Source: Terana coerulea (Eukaryota; Basidiomycota; Agaricomycetes; Polyporales; Phanerochaetaceae). Taken from it: a stretch of DNA of 64,000 bases. Under the pieces are notes generated by a model. That model was not told the origin of the DNA, did not search any database, and worked only from the letters and a program-made list of their open reading frames with translations. Below are positions 1 through 10,214 of the stretch, piece by piece (the stretch's first letter is position 1; every line of letters begins with the position of its first letter). The DNA lies in NCBI GenBank assembly GCA_024811115.1, contig JAKOGH010000072.1, positions 124,001-188,000 of the forward strand, read 5' to 3'. A program made the translations under genes and the position numbers.

Positions 1-586
1 TGAACAGTGGGTTCACTTGCGATGAACGAACAAGCGCCCATTCTCGGCACCAAGCGGCAGCCCAAATAAGGCAATTGTGTTCAATTGAGCCCACTTGCAC
101 ATGTTTTCAACGCTTTTTGCGCTTCCTTCACCATTTTTTGCAGTCACTGAGCTACCTTCAGGTTTTTGGTTCACATAGGTTCGGTTTGGTTCAAACGCGG
201 TTCATAAAGCTCACAGTTTTGTTGAATGTAGAACTGAACCAGCTCTGTAGGTTCACAAACTGGACCTGACCTGGATCGAACCATCGGTTCGGTCTTGCGA
301 TTCGAGGTTCGAACCATGGTTCAGAACCTAACCGCGGCCACGCTATCAGCGATACTAGTGTAGCCAGAATTTCACAAGCATATCTATCAGTAATTCTGGC
401 TAATGTATATACAACCCTGAAGATCATTATGACATGGCTGCTATGAGCCTACACACTTGATAGCAGATGCCAGGGGCTGTGATTGGCAGCTGCTGCATGG
501 ACTAGCAGATGTTAAACATTCCATTTGCAAGATGAGCTTATGCTGAATTGGAAGTAGTCTTGAATGGACTAAGGCTCCAACCATTT
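1..586. other. Gene-free flank with GGTTC-rich stretch
   Basis: No supportable gene. Positions about 150-330 are dense in GGTTC/GAACC words in both orientations, including a near-palindrome GGTTCGAACCATGGTTC around 306. This looks like the end of an old repeat, but I cannot assign a family. Confidence 0.4.
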
Positions 587-1154
587 TGTCACAAATTTCC
601 CTCAGCGCTAGTCTACAGCGCTTAGAGTGTAACATCAAGTCACGGGACATGTTACCCAGTCGTCACAACAGCGTTACAAGATGCTGATCAGTTGGCCATG
701 CGACGGACGCATGGTTATCAGGGATATGCCTACGTACGGACATAGGATCATAGACTCAGTTCTGGATTCGTTCTAGACTATGACCTCACTAAGAGGTCAC
801 TATGACATCGTGTACTGGTAGTGTACAGTAGCTAGATTAGGACATCAAGATAGTGTTAATGTTAGCATGATAGCTAGGTCAGGATCTAATAAGGGAGTTA
901 GAGCGGCCGGTATGCTCTAGAGCCTTAGTCATGGATCACCTGACTGTATCAGTCAGCACATGGTATTGGAGGTCTTAGATAGTGTCTGGGGTCCCTCTAC
1001 ATATGTATATAAAGAGGCTGGTCTGAGGGCTAACACCCCAGACTCAACAACATCGTTGATTCATATCTCCTCTACTTGCTTTACTCAAAGTCCCCTGCTC
1101 TCCCCAACCTCTCCAAGCATTCCTAGCAGGTGAGTATTAGAGTTTTGTGATACA
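587..1154 (+). repeat. Solo LTR of the Ty3/gypsy family
   Basis: It starts TGTCACAAATTTCCCTCAGC and is clearly similar over its whole length to the two LTRs at about 48586-49165 and 57009-57590. A TATA-like GTATATAAAG lies near 1005. The end carries TTTTGTGATA, an imperfect inverted match to the start, as usual for gypsy LTRs. CATTT stands just before the LTR (582-586) and again at 1153-1157, a plausible 5 bp target duplication. No internal gag-pol follows, so it is a solo LTR left by recombination. The exact 3' boundary is uncertain by a few bases. Confidence 0.85.
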
Positions 1155-1532
1155 TTTACTTTAATTACTCTTTTAAACTCTTTACACCCCTTTACCTTTA
1201 CCTTTAAACTACAAAACAGCCGTGAAAGGGGTGTAAACTGTTTAGTAAAGAGTATGTAAAGGGTATCGCCCCAGGACATGTACTTCATTGCTGCAAGCGT
1301 CCAGACAATAATGTAGGTGTAGACTATTGTGCAGCAACAACATGTCTGATGGTGCCGACATCTTGGACAAGTCCAAACATGCAGCATGGACTCGGATGCA
1401 CTGCTATAGCGAAGCGGTGGATAAAGCTCAGAGATATTGCCCCACTAGATGCTCGAGCTCGTTTGACGCTGAACTAACAACTTCATAATGGTGCAGTGAT
1501 AACGTCAGCAGTGATAGTTGCTGCCAATAGTT
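1155..1532. other. Gene-free; CCCTTTACC/GTAAAGGG-rich inverted low-complexity
   Basis: No gene. 1160-1265 contains runs of CTTTACCCC-like words followed by their complement (GGGGTGTAAA, GTAAAGGG), able to fold back. A similar stretch lies at 2080-2175, with related CCCTTACC words at 47760-48100. Confidence 0.4.
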
Positions 1533-1823
1533 TGTAGAAGTGCAGCACATACAGCGGCGTACACTCCTACCGAGGCCTAGAAGAAGCTAGGATGGTTACT
1601 CACCTGTAGGTTAGTTGGTACACATTACTGGGTTGAGAGTTGTAAGAGTCTTATTATGTATGGCGCAGAGAGCTGCCTTATATACGATACAGGGTGGCTG
1701 TACTACAAACAGATACAAATAGGTACCAGGACAATAGACAATAGGCATCGTCATGGTGGAACCTGGTAGAATAATAGAAAAGATATGAGCAGAGCGCTTA
1801 CGGGCGTCTATCCTGACTCAACA
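1533..1823 (-). repeat. Solo LTR, second family (copia-like length)
   Basis: This 291 bp unit begins TGTAGAAGTGCAGC and ends CTGACTCAACA (TG...CA). It is flanked by a perfect 5 bp duplication TAGTT (1528-1532 and 1824-1828). The sense strand is probably the minus strand, because that strand carries a TATATAAGG box. Near-identical or diverged copies are at 52397-52690 and 6935 to about 7180. There is no coding region, so it is a solo LTR. The short length fits Ty1/copia LTRs in fungi, but no internal region is here to confirm the class. Confidence 0.85.
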
Positions 1824-2294
1824 TAGTTGATAGGAGGCTACTCAGACACTCTTAATATGGCTCCTTGCTGAACAATTTCTGAGTCCTGCTCTTGAATTCA
1901 GCCTGGCCGTCGGTGCAAGCAAAAATGTTCTGCTTTGACATCGACAAAACCTCCTTCTCATTAAGCCACACTGGAACTGCAGTAGTTGAAAATTTGAACA
2001 TTTATTTGTGGCTTTGTAGGTAACTAAGAATACATTCTGCGGATGTGGACTTGGTGTGGGCGCTGGCAACACTTTACAAAGTAGTCTTTACTCTTTATAA
2101 ACTGTTTACTACCCTTTATTTACTCTTTACTCTTTAACTACAAATATTTTGTAAAGGTAAAGTAAAGGGTTGGAGCCTTAGAATGGACCATCAGTCATAC
2201 TCAAAAGCGGAGAGATTTAAGATAATAGATATACCTACACTACTAGCTTTAAAGATAAAAAGCACAAAATAGATGAAGACATGCTTCTTCAGCA
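1824..2294. other. Gene-free stretch between solo LTR and tRNA
   Basis: I see no gene. 2080-2175 is a TTTACTC/GTAAAGG-rich, partly self-complementary low-complexity stretch like the one at 1160-1265. Runs of T on the minus strand near 2265-2275 would serve as the Pol III terminator of the neighbouring tRNA gene. Confidence 0.35.
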
Positions 2295-2387
2295 CGACAC
2301 CAGCAGGATTCGAACCTGCGCCCTACAAGAGGAGGTGATAATCGAACGGATTCGAATCAACCGCCGTAACCACTTGGCTATAGTGCC
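2295..2387 (-). tRNA. tRNA-Ser, anticodon probably CGA, copy 1
   Basis: This 93-nt unit is identical to 24665-24757 but inverted. The acceptor arms GGCACTA/TGGTGTC pair, the discriminator is G, the D arm GCC..GGC and T arm GCAGG-TTCGAAT-CCTGC are canonical, and a long variable arm marks it as a class II Ser tRNA. The anticodon region reads GTTGA-TTCGAA...TCGAT, most simply anticodon CGA with a very short intron (about 4 nt) after position 37. This fits the fact that Ser(CGA) genes carry introns in yeast. Intron length and variable-arm folding are my inference. A T-run follows within 45 nt downstream. Confidence 0.85.
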
Positions 2388-2670
2388 TTCAGTTGGTCGA
2401 AACTGGCGTGGAATATAAGCGGCTATGCTCATTGTACATGTTCCATACTACGGCACCACCGCATCGACATACCGAATAAACAACACCCTTGTCCTTCACA
2501 ATAGATGCATCTGTATCTCCGGATCTCTGCTATTTCAGCATCCTGGAGGACGGTCTGAGCCTGTCTGCCAGCCCTTGGAAGCAACCCCAGAGTCTCGCGC
2601 CACATCCTCCAGTCGTTGCGGTCCGAGAATTTACACCGCACAAGCCATTCTCCCAGCAAACACGTCTACG

Positions 2671-4269
2671 ATGGATTTCGACGGTAATTATGCGCCGCCC
2701 CCGCCGTCGCGTGAGTGTCCGCCGAGGTTGATCGTTGGCGGGCTGCCGCTGTCCTGAGTCGCGTGCATGCTATTCACCCCTGTGTACCGGATTTCCAGTG
2801 CCGCGGAAGAAGGCGTCGGATCTGCCTGAGCTGGCGGACGAGGAGCCGGCGTTGGTGGCGGTCGAAGACGGTGCGAGACGCGTCATTGACCGGGGCGCGT
2901 GCGATGGGCTGATGATGTGCGCGGACCCGCAGAGCAGGTGCCCGGCTATAGGATCACCCTGAACACGGATTCAGGTGCGTGTGCGCTCGCCACTCCGTCC
3001 CTCACGCCACATTCACGCCGATGGACGCCGCAGACCTTGCGACCTTGCCTCCCGCACAGCTCTTCGAGCTCAACCAGGTGCGTCTCTGATCACTCATCTT
3101 CTACCTGCCCGAGTGTTCACCGCGGACGTACGCTAGCAAGCACTCCATGATGCGGAACAACCCCCGAGATCCCACTCGTGGGCGCGATCACGAAGCTCGT
3201 CGACCTGCGCGAAGAATACGAGCGCGGGAACCAGACGTTTGTCAAGCAGATCAATTACTTGGTGAAGCAGGGGTACCTCGGGATACGCAGGACCCGCGGA
3301 GATGGTACGTCTCGCCCTATAAGCTCAGACTGTCTCTCCCAGCTCATCGCGACTTCACCGATGTAGGAGACTGCTTCTATCGCGGTACGCGCTCATGTTT
3401 TACCCCTCGAGATACACACTGAGTCCCCCTAGCGTTCGCTTTCGCGTATGTCGAGCGGCTCCTCAAAGCAGAGGAGCCGCGTCGCACGCCGCTCGTGCAG
3501 TCCACTCTCGCGTTCCTCAGCCAGACCAAACGCCTCCTCGACGACGCCAACTACCAGGCGCTCGTGTACGAGGACTTCTACGATGTCCTCGCGCACACCC
3601 TCAAGCGCATTCTAGGGCCGGCGGACGGCGCGCCCGCGCTGACGCCGCGAGGGCTCCTCGAGGCCTTCTGCGACGGCGAAGGTGCGTCCCCCGCTATGCA
3701 CGAGACTGAAACGCGGCGCGCGCTGAGACGGCGGCGCAGTGTCGAACTCGATCATGCTCTACATGCGCTACCTCACCTCCGCGCAGATCAAGACGCACCC
3801 GGACGACTACGCCGCCTTCCTCTTCCACCCCGACCTCGGCGAGCCGATGGAGCCCGCCGCGTTCTGCGACAACTTTGTCGACGCGATGGGCAAGGAGGCC
3901 GGTGCGCGACGTCCCTGTCCGATTGCGCCGCCAACTGAGTGCTGACGTTGCGCGTGCAGACCACGTCCAAATGTCCGCGCTCGCCGCGGCGCTGAAGGTG
4001 GACGTTCGCGTCGCGTACCTCGACGGGCACGCGCAACCTGGGCAACCCGCAGGTGCACAGGGCGACGTGGACGCATCGACGAGCCACGTCAACTTCGTCA
4101 CGTTTGAGAACGGCGAGAACGCGGGGTGGGAGCCCCTGACGTTGTTGTATCGGTGAGTGCCGTGCGACACAAGCGACTCAGTGCTGAAGTTTGAGTGATG
4201 ACGCGCAGGCCGGGGCACTATGACGTGCTGTCGAGGTCGAGTGAGGACACCCCGGAGGGGCTCTTTTAG
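2671..4269 (+). CDS. Otubain-type ubiquitin thioesterase (peptidase C65)
   Basis: A deubiquitinase of the OTU/otubain family that hydrolyses ubiquitin isopeptide bonds in cytosol and nucleus. Suggested exons: 2671-2710, 2799-2870, 2933-2974, 3034-3077, 3137-3304, 3367-3384, 3433-3681, 3740-3901, 3960-4152, 4209-4269, giving about 349 residues, longer than the human OTUB1 (about 270) because of an N-terminal extension. Seen motifs: the catalytic loop GDGDCFYRA (Cys on the 18-nt exon 3367-3384; most family members have N where this has D), the LRLLTS-like helix, SALAAALKV before the C-terminal sheet, and the catalytic-His motif RPGHYDVL near the end. The exon sum is 1049 nt, one short of a whole number of codons. 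The break is at the C run 3161-3165, where one more C restores the family pattern. Otherwise it looks functional. Confidence 0.88.
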
Positions 4270-4609
4270 CTGCTTCTGGGTCGACGGGACGATGGCAGAC
4301 GGAAGGAGAACGGTGAATGAAGAAAGTGTATTTTTAGTGCGCGATTGAACGTCTTGGGTTGTGTATTGCTAATTTGAACTGAATCACGCCGGAATGCGAA
4401 CGCGATATTCTTCCATCCAGTACCCTCGCCGCCCAGAAATTAAAGCTGGTCCTTGATGGGCCGAAGACGGGGATAATTGTGCGCACTGAAAGTTACAGCA
4501 ATCAGACCCATAAGACTGTGGCGAAGCAATGCAGTTTTAGATCACAGTTGTGTCGGTGAAGGCTATTGACATATTTCATCGCAGCTTGATTATCGCATTT
4601 CTCTAGGCT
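4270..4609. other. Convergent 3' intergenic region
   Basis: This is the space between the stop codons of otubain (+) and the hydrolase (-). It holds only 3' untranslated sequence as far as I can tell. Confidence 0.4.
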
Positions 4610-5880
4610 TTACTCCACCGTCTCGCCTATCCACTTCTCTATCACCTCCGCAATCTGGATGTTGTTCCGCTCCATGAACATCATATGCCCGTTCCCCAAA
4701 ATTCCTTCCTCCGCCAGGTGCACGTGCTTTACCGGGACGCCCGCCTCCACGAGAAAACGCACGCTGCAGTCGTCGTACACCGCATGGTAGCTCGCCTGCG
4801 ACGTCACGACGAGCGTCGGGACGCGCGCGAGGTTGACGAGCTTTCGCGGCGGGCGGCCGCCCTGCTGGATGCACGTGAAGTTCACGCTCGGGTCCTCGCT
4901 CACCACGACGGGGCGCAGGTCCGCGGGCGCGTGCACGGGCGGGGAGAAGGCGAGCGGGAGCTCGGTGAGCCCGTACGGGCGCGCGGGCCCGAGCGGCGGG
5001 AGGACGGCGTTCGCGAAGGGCGGGCCCATCGGCTCGACGGCGACGTGCGCGCGCACGAGGGCCGGGCGCGCGTCGGCGAGCAGCCAGCCGTACTGGCCCG
5101 CCTGCGAGTGCGTGAGCAGGACCACCGGCTTCTTCACCCTCGTCAGCATATCCGCCACAATCGCGAACAAAGGAGAAACGGGCGGAGGGACGTACACCGA
5201 TCGTATCGAGCAACGCGCTGCCGGCGCGCAGCATGAGCTCGCTGCCCTCGCGCTCGGAGACGAGCGTCGGCAGCGTCGCCTTGTAGAACGCGTCGAAGAC
5301 GGGGTCGCCTGGTGTGCCGGGCCCGGGCCACTGCGTGTGCAGCCGCGCCTGTGGCCACAGGTTGTAGCGCTGCGGCGCGGTGAAGTGCGACGCGGCGGCG
5401 AAGACGTCGTAGCTCGCCAGCGCGCCGTCGACGCCGGGCTGCCACACCGAACGCCCGCGCGCGGTCTGGTCGACGATGTACACCTGCCATACTCAGCGTC
5501 ACCATCCTGCGACGTCACGCGACGCGGGAGCCCGCAAGACTGCCAGGCGCACCTCGAAGCCCTTGCGGAGGGAAGTGGTCCGCCCAGCCGGCGCGGCCGT
5601 CGGGCGTGTTGAGGAAGTTGGTGCCGGCCATGCCGTGCCCGTGGACGAGGACGAGCGGGTGCGGCTGCGTGACGCGCGCGGGGACGAGACGCTCGACGTA
5701 CAGCTGCCCGTGCGCGACCTGCGAGCCGTTCTGCGGCACATAGGTGCCGCCGGCGTAGAAGTACGAGCGGCGGTGCAGCACGCCAGGGGTGCGTCGCCTC
5801 GGGCGGCGGAGGAGTGCACCAACCAGAACTGCAGGAGGGAGCAGAGCGCGATGGTCAGGCGGGGAGCATGATAGGAGGAG
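4610..5880 (-). CDS. Secreted-type alpha/beta hydrolase (esterase/lipase-like)
   Basis: An alpha/beta-hydrolase fold enzyme of a large fungal group annotated only as hydrolase; the substrate is unknown. On the minus strand: an N-terminal YFYAGGTYV motif, the oxyanion-hole stretch VHGHGMAGTN (near 5640), the nucleophile elbow THSQAG (near 5115, Ser) and a C-terminal GNGHMMF with the likely catalytic His (near 4690). Introns 5139-5197 and 5484-5552 fit GT-AG and keep frame. Two problems remain. A one-base excess in the GGG at 5570-5572 puts the segment ending in DHF out of frame with the following KGFEV. The start is also not resolved: a hydrophobic leader-like stretch lies near 5820-5880 in another frame than the conserved N terminus. 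This may be another one-base error or a missed short intron. Confidence 0.75.
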
Positions 5881-6509
5881 TACTAGGCCCAGGCGGTGGG
5901 CATCCTCTGCTCGACGTTTATGACCTCCTGTGCTGAGAATCCAGGGTGTCATGAGGCTAGCCACGACGCGTCGAGAAGACAGGCGACGGACCGCGCACGC
6001 AGAAGAAGCCCTGGCCTCATTCACTGCCTATGTGCATGAGAGGACAGAGCGAGTTCGAACTTCGCGCAGGTTCGCGCGTTTGGTCGTCTGATCGCTGGCG
6101 AGCGCTTGAGCGCAACTTGAATCTGGGCGGACTGGGCAGAGGTCACCTCAAGTCACCTCCGGAGTACTTAAGGTGAGTCGAGTAAACGTGTGACATGGGT
6201 AGGTGAGAGCTGGGCCACGACATCATGAGCAGGAGTGGAAGACACGATCCCGAATTTGGATTGAGCTTGGTGAAGTGCATAACCGAGGGAAGCTGCCTTT
6301 CGTGACCGCGCACGAAGAGATGGATACTGTATGAGTAAAGAAGGCGATGTGGAAGTGAGACGACGCGGTCGTCGTCGAGACCACGGCGGGCATTGATGTC
6401 CCGCCGCGAGGCTTCTTCACCACTTCGACGACGCGCACCCGCATATAGACCATCGCGATTATGCGACGCATATGCCATCTGCCAGTGGCATCGGGGTCGG
6501 GGCTCTGCG
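5881..6509. other. Intergenic region, divergent promoters
   Basis: Upstream DNA of the hydrolase (-) and the cerato-platanin relic (+). No conserved reading frame is seen. Confidence 0.35.
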
Positions 6510-6516
6510 TATATAA
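6510..6516 (+). promoter_or_regulatory. TATA box of the cerato-platanin relic
   Basis: TATATAA about 110 nt before the former start codon (6625). It shows that the promoter of the broken gene is still recognisable. Confidence 0.5.
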
Positions 6517-6624
6517 CGAGGAAGAGCGGCAGTGGAGAAAGACACTCTCGAGCTCGCTTTCTGTGTCTCTTCCCTACGCTCCTCCGTCGCACCTCGCAAT
6601 ACCTCCCCAACACGCTCGCTCGTT

Positions 6625-6934
6625 AGGAAGTTCCCCGCTATCGCTGCCGTCCTCGCTTTCGCCTCTGCCGTCCTCGCCACCCCATCCACGGCCACCACCG
6701 TCACCGTCTCCTATGACCAAGCCTACGACGACGCCGGCGGTGACTTGCACGACGTCGCCTGCGCCGACGGCCCCAACGGCCTCTTGACCAAAAGTAAGCC
6801 CCTCCCCTCCTCCTGTTACAGTCACTCGCTAACCGCGCCCCCAGTACTCCCCATAGGCTACACGACCTTCGGCTCCCTGCCCGGCTTCCCCGCCGTCGGC
6901 GGCGTGCGGCTTGTGCTGGGAGCTCGCGTGCAAC
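6625..6934 (+). pseudogene. Cerato-platanin gene remnant, start lost, 3' end lost to LTR
   Basis: Cerato-platanins are small secreted fungal proteins (about 120 mature residues, two disulphides) acting at surfaces and as elicitors. The reading frame shows the hydrophobic leader RKFPAIAAVLAFASAVLA, then the mature start TPSTATTVTVSYDQAYDD, the VACADGPNGLLTK motif and, after an intron near 6793-6855, YTTFGSLPGFPAVGGV. The family normally starts M-K-F; here the codon is AGG (6625-6627), one base from ATG, and no in-frame ATG lies upstream. The frame then runs into an LTR at 6935, and the remaining half of the protein (WDS..C..C region) is not found downstream. The gene is therefore doubly inactivated. 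What is left could only make a truncated product without the disulphide core. Confidence 0.85.
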
Positions 6935-7180
6935 TGTTGAGTCAGATAGACGCCGTAAGCGCTCTACTCATATCTTCTCTATTGTTCTACCAGGTTCCAC
7001 CATGGCGATCAACTATTTGTGTCTGACTGTAGACAGCCACCCTGAGTGTCAGCTCTCTGCACCATACTCTACTAAGACCTTAAACTCTCAACCCACTTTC
7101 GTGTATCCTAACCAGCCTATCAGGTGAGTAACTAACCTAGCTTCCTCGGCCTCGGGAGCAGTGCGCTGTTGTGGGGCATG
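6935..7180 (+). repeat. Diverged solo LTR of the second family inside cerato-platanin
   Basis: It starts TGTTGAGTCAGATAGACGCC and follows the reverse complement of the LTR at 1533-1823 through the CTACCAGGTTCCACCATG and GGTGAGTAAC landmarks. It is clearly more diverged than the copy at 52397, and its 3' end near 7170-7190 has lost the canonical TGCACTTCTACA. No target duplication is recognisable. This insertion ends the cerato-platanin reading frame. Confidence 0.8.
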
Positions 7181-8128
7181 CACTGTGCTCGACCGGCTTC
7201 ACCATTGCGCTTAGGGGTGCTCGACCGGCTCGCAAATGCATAAAGCCAGTTGATCAATCAAGCGTGAGGTGACTGAAGACCCAAGTGCACGCATCGAGTG
7301 TTTTCCGAAGCTCCCGTCGTGTCAAGTTACTGTACTGGCTTGACCATTTGCGACTTTCCCTGATGCCAGTTGGCGACGAGAGGCATGAATTTGGGTATTG
7401 CAGCCAGGGCCGTCTAGCCCAGCAGGCTCAGCACAATGGAGGAGTCCAGTCGGAACTCGGGAGCAGTGGAATTTGATGTTGTGCTGATACTGTGCAGCAG
7501 TACTAGTAACACTATAAGTGCTCAAGGCTCAGTGCTGACTAAATGTGATTATGCGACACCTCCGAGTCTCAGACAGTCAGACTGCCAACTGGATTTAATG
7601 TCTTGATTCTTGAACCTCGAGTGAAGTTGATTCTTACTATCTGACACAGAAATATTCGCAGTTCTATTTCGAAGACGGAGCTCCCTGGCGAAAACTCTTT
7701 CACCGGCTAAGCATGACAGGCGCGTGTACTAACCGATATACTACCAGGGATGAGTTGCCTTTCTCATACAGGCGTCATGATAAGTATTACCAAAATGCCT
7801 GCCCTCGATCCGCCTGCAATCCGAATGCGTTCGCGAACTCCTTCCTGCGACTGGTGACCTTCTCCAGGAAGCCTGCTCGCTCACCGACCCTTCAAATGCG
7901 CCCGTCTTATTCATGCACATATTTCCGCGTGCGTTCCTGCGTGTAGCCTCGCCACAGCCTCTCTTCGCCGGACGCGCGAGTCAGTCGGCAATGCGAATCC
8001 ATCCTTCTCCGCGCGAGATACCGGCGACTGATGACCAGTACTGCTCCCACTAGGAGACGGGACCGCAACTCTTGCTCTATGATGCGTCATCGATAGCTGG
8101 CCCGCTGGGATGCTGACTGATCCCACGC
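7181..8128. other. Gene-free stretch
   Basis: No gene seen. A short direct repeat, GTGCTCGACCGGCT, occurs twice (about 7187 and 7217). The rest is upstream DNA of the reductase gene. Confidence 0.35.
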
Positions 8129-8137
8129 ATATATAAA
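8129..8137 (+). promoter_or_regulatory. TATA box of the reductase gene
   Basis: ATATATAAA 80 nt before the ATG at 8217, followed by a CT-rich leader typical of well-expressed basidiomycete genes. Confidence 0.6.
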
Positions 8138-8216
8138 CCCCTCGCCATGTCTTTACCACCTCTTATCATCCCATTGCCCGCCTCCCACTCCCACTTCTAC
8201 TACCTCTGCATACACC

Positions 8217-9514
8217 ATGCCGGCAGTCACGAAAGGAAAGATCCTCGTCACCGGCGCGAACGGCTACATTGCGCTCTGGGTCGTCAAGACTCTGCTTGAC
8301 CAGGGCTTCTCTGTGCGCGGCACCGTCCGCTCGGAGAGCAAGGTCGGGCACTTGAAGGAGACCTTCAAGGAGTACGGCGATCAGCTCGAGGTCGTCGTCG
8401 TTCCTGACATTACGAAGGTGTGTCTGCGCCCGCCTTCCCGCCTCCCCTCCGCTGCCCTACATCCTATCTCCGAACCTGCATTTCCCGCGTGATAACGCGC
8501 TTTGAATTGCCCAGCGAGGTGTAATACTGACCGGCCTTCTCGCATGTTAACAGGAAGACGCGTTCGACGAGGCCGTCAAGGGCGTCGACGCGATCGAGCA
8601 CACCGCGTCGCCTTTCCACTTCAACGCGAACGACCCGCAGGAGCTCATCGGGCCCGCCGTCGCCGGCACGGGCTCCGTCCTGGCCTCCGCGCTCAAGCAC
8701 GCGAACACCACCGTCAAGCGCGTCGTCGTCACCTCCTCCTGCGCGTCCGTGCTCACGCCTCCCCCGGACCCGTGCACCTTCTCTGAGACGGACTGGAACG
8801 AGTACAGCGTGAAGGAAGTGCAGACGAAGGGCGCGGGCGCGTCCGCGGCGGACAAGTACCGCGCGAGCAAGACGCTGGCCGAGCGCGCCGCGTGGGCGTT
8901 CGTCGAGAACAACAAGGACACGATCGGCTTTGACCTCGTGACGATCAACCCGCCGTTCGTGTACGGCCCGTTCCTGCACGAGGTCGACAAGCCCGAGAAC
9001 CTGAACACGAGCATGGTCGACTGGTACAACACGGTGATCAAGGGCAACAAGGATAACAACCAGCTTGTTTCTATCAGGTACGGCTTCCGTCTCAGTTTAT
9101 GCTGAAACGAGCTAACGGGTGGGATGCGCGACAGCTCGTCTTGGATTGACGTCCGCGACCTCGGCGTCGCGCACGTCGCAGCGCTGCAGAAGGAAGCCGC
9201 AGGCGGCGAGCGCCTTATCATCTCCCAGGGTGTATGGAACTGGCAGGACTTCGGTGCGCATACATCACGCACGCTGCGCTCGTCGCGGCGTTTCTGACAT
9301 ATTTGCACCCACAGTGACCGCCGCGCACAAATACGACGCGAACCTGCCCGCGGGCAACCCCGACTACGACCCCAAGTCCGCGAAGTACCTGATCCGCTAC
9401 GACACCGCGAAGGCGAGCCGCATCCTCGGCCTGCAGTATATTGGCCTCGAGCAGTCGACGATCGACATGGTGAAGCAAGTTCCAGGAGAAGGGCTGGGTT
9501 CAGTAGACGGATGA
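8217..9514 (+). CDS. Extended short-chain reductase (Gre2/dihydroflavonol-reductase-like)
   Basis: A cytosolic NAD(P)H-dependent carbonyl reductase of the extended SDR class, as in yeast methylglyoxal/isovaleraldehyde reductase and ketoreductases. The physiological substrate cannot be read from sequence. Exons 8217-8417, 8554-9077, 9135-9253 and 9315-9514 sum to exactly 348 codons (347 residues), the usual family length. The N terminus has the nucleotide-binding TGANGYIA loop and an Arg-rich switch RGTVRS, then the TSSCASV strand and the catalytic Y-x-x-x-K as YRASK, followed by NPPFVYGP. No frame problem was found, so this is one of the best preserved genes here. The start is fixed by the glycine motif 10 residues in and by the TATA box upstream. 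Confidence 0.92.
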
Positions 9515-10214
9515 GACGGATGGCAAACTAAGAAACTGGGTGTATGGCATGTTGCATAAAACTAGGGCATTAGCGGCGTAGGTATATTTCTCGTGAAGCT
9601 ATCATTTGATATGCATGCGCACATGTGCAGAGTGGGAAGGCCGGAAATCATTATGTAGCTAGTCATGTCACCATCCCACTTCGGCCTTCCGCAGGTAAAT
9701 TTACAAAGTTCTCCTATTCGCGAGCCTAACCAACACTCTGTAGAAGCATGCACATGCCACTTAGACTTTCTGGTTCACTGTCAGGTCATTCCAGAAGACA
9801 GAGGTAGAACGTGCATTCCATTTGGCTCGCATACATTTTCCACTACAGCTTCTGCGTAGAGGTCTGTGTTTGTACACTGATTCTGAAGCTACATCACTCA
9901 GCCCTGGACCGACTCGGATCATGGATGTCCTGTAGGCCACAATCAACTCAATGGGACTCCCAACACCTCGCACCGTCACAAAGCGAGCATAAATGCACAA
10001 AGGCTCGGTACACCATGGCGCGGCACAAGCGACTACGACACCTTACCAGCTCATTCCTGTTCTGACAGCAACTTACACTGAAGCTTCAAAGATTAAGACG
10101 TTTCACGCACAACGACGACGCTACGTTACGGATACCTCATTCACACTAGTAAAATACACAAGATTATACCTCCAACTTCTACGTCATTTCCGTCCACCTT
10201 ATGCAGCCGGGGTG
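9515..10214. other. Convergent intergenic region
   Basis: Lies between the ends of the reductase (+) and Kes1-like gene (-). I see only untranslated and spacer sequence. Confidence 0.35.

Noticed and set aside
150..330. tRNA-like GGTTCGAA boxes near the left edge
   Set aside because: Box-B-like words are scattered in both orientations without an acceptor stem or A box.
3078..3168. A longer otubain intron ending at CCCCCGAG to restore frame
   Set aside because: It would remove residues that align well with otubain (QALHDAEQ) and is longer than the other introns; a missing C explains it better.
4685..5612. Open frames on the + strand opposite the hydrolase
   Set aside because: Antisense shadows, Arg/Val-rich, with no motif.
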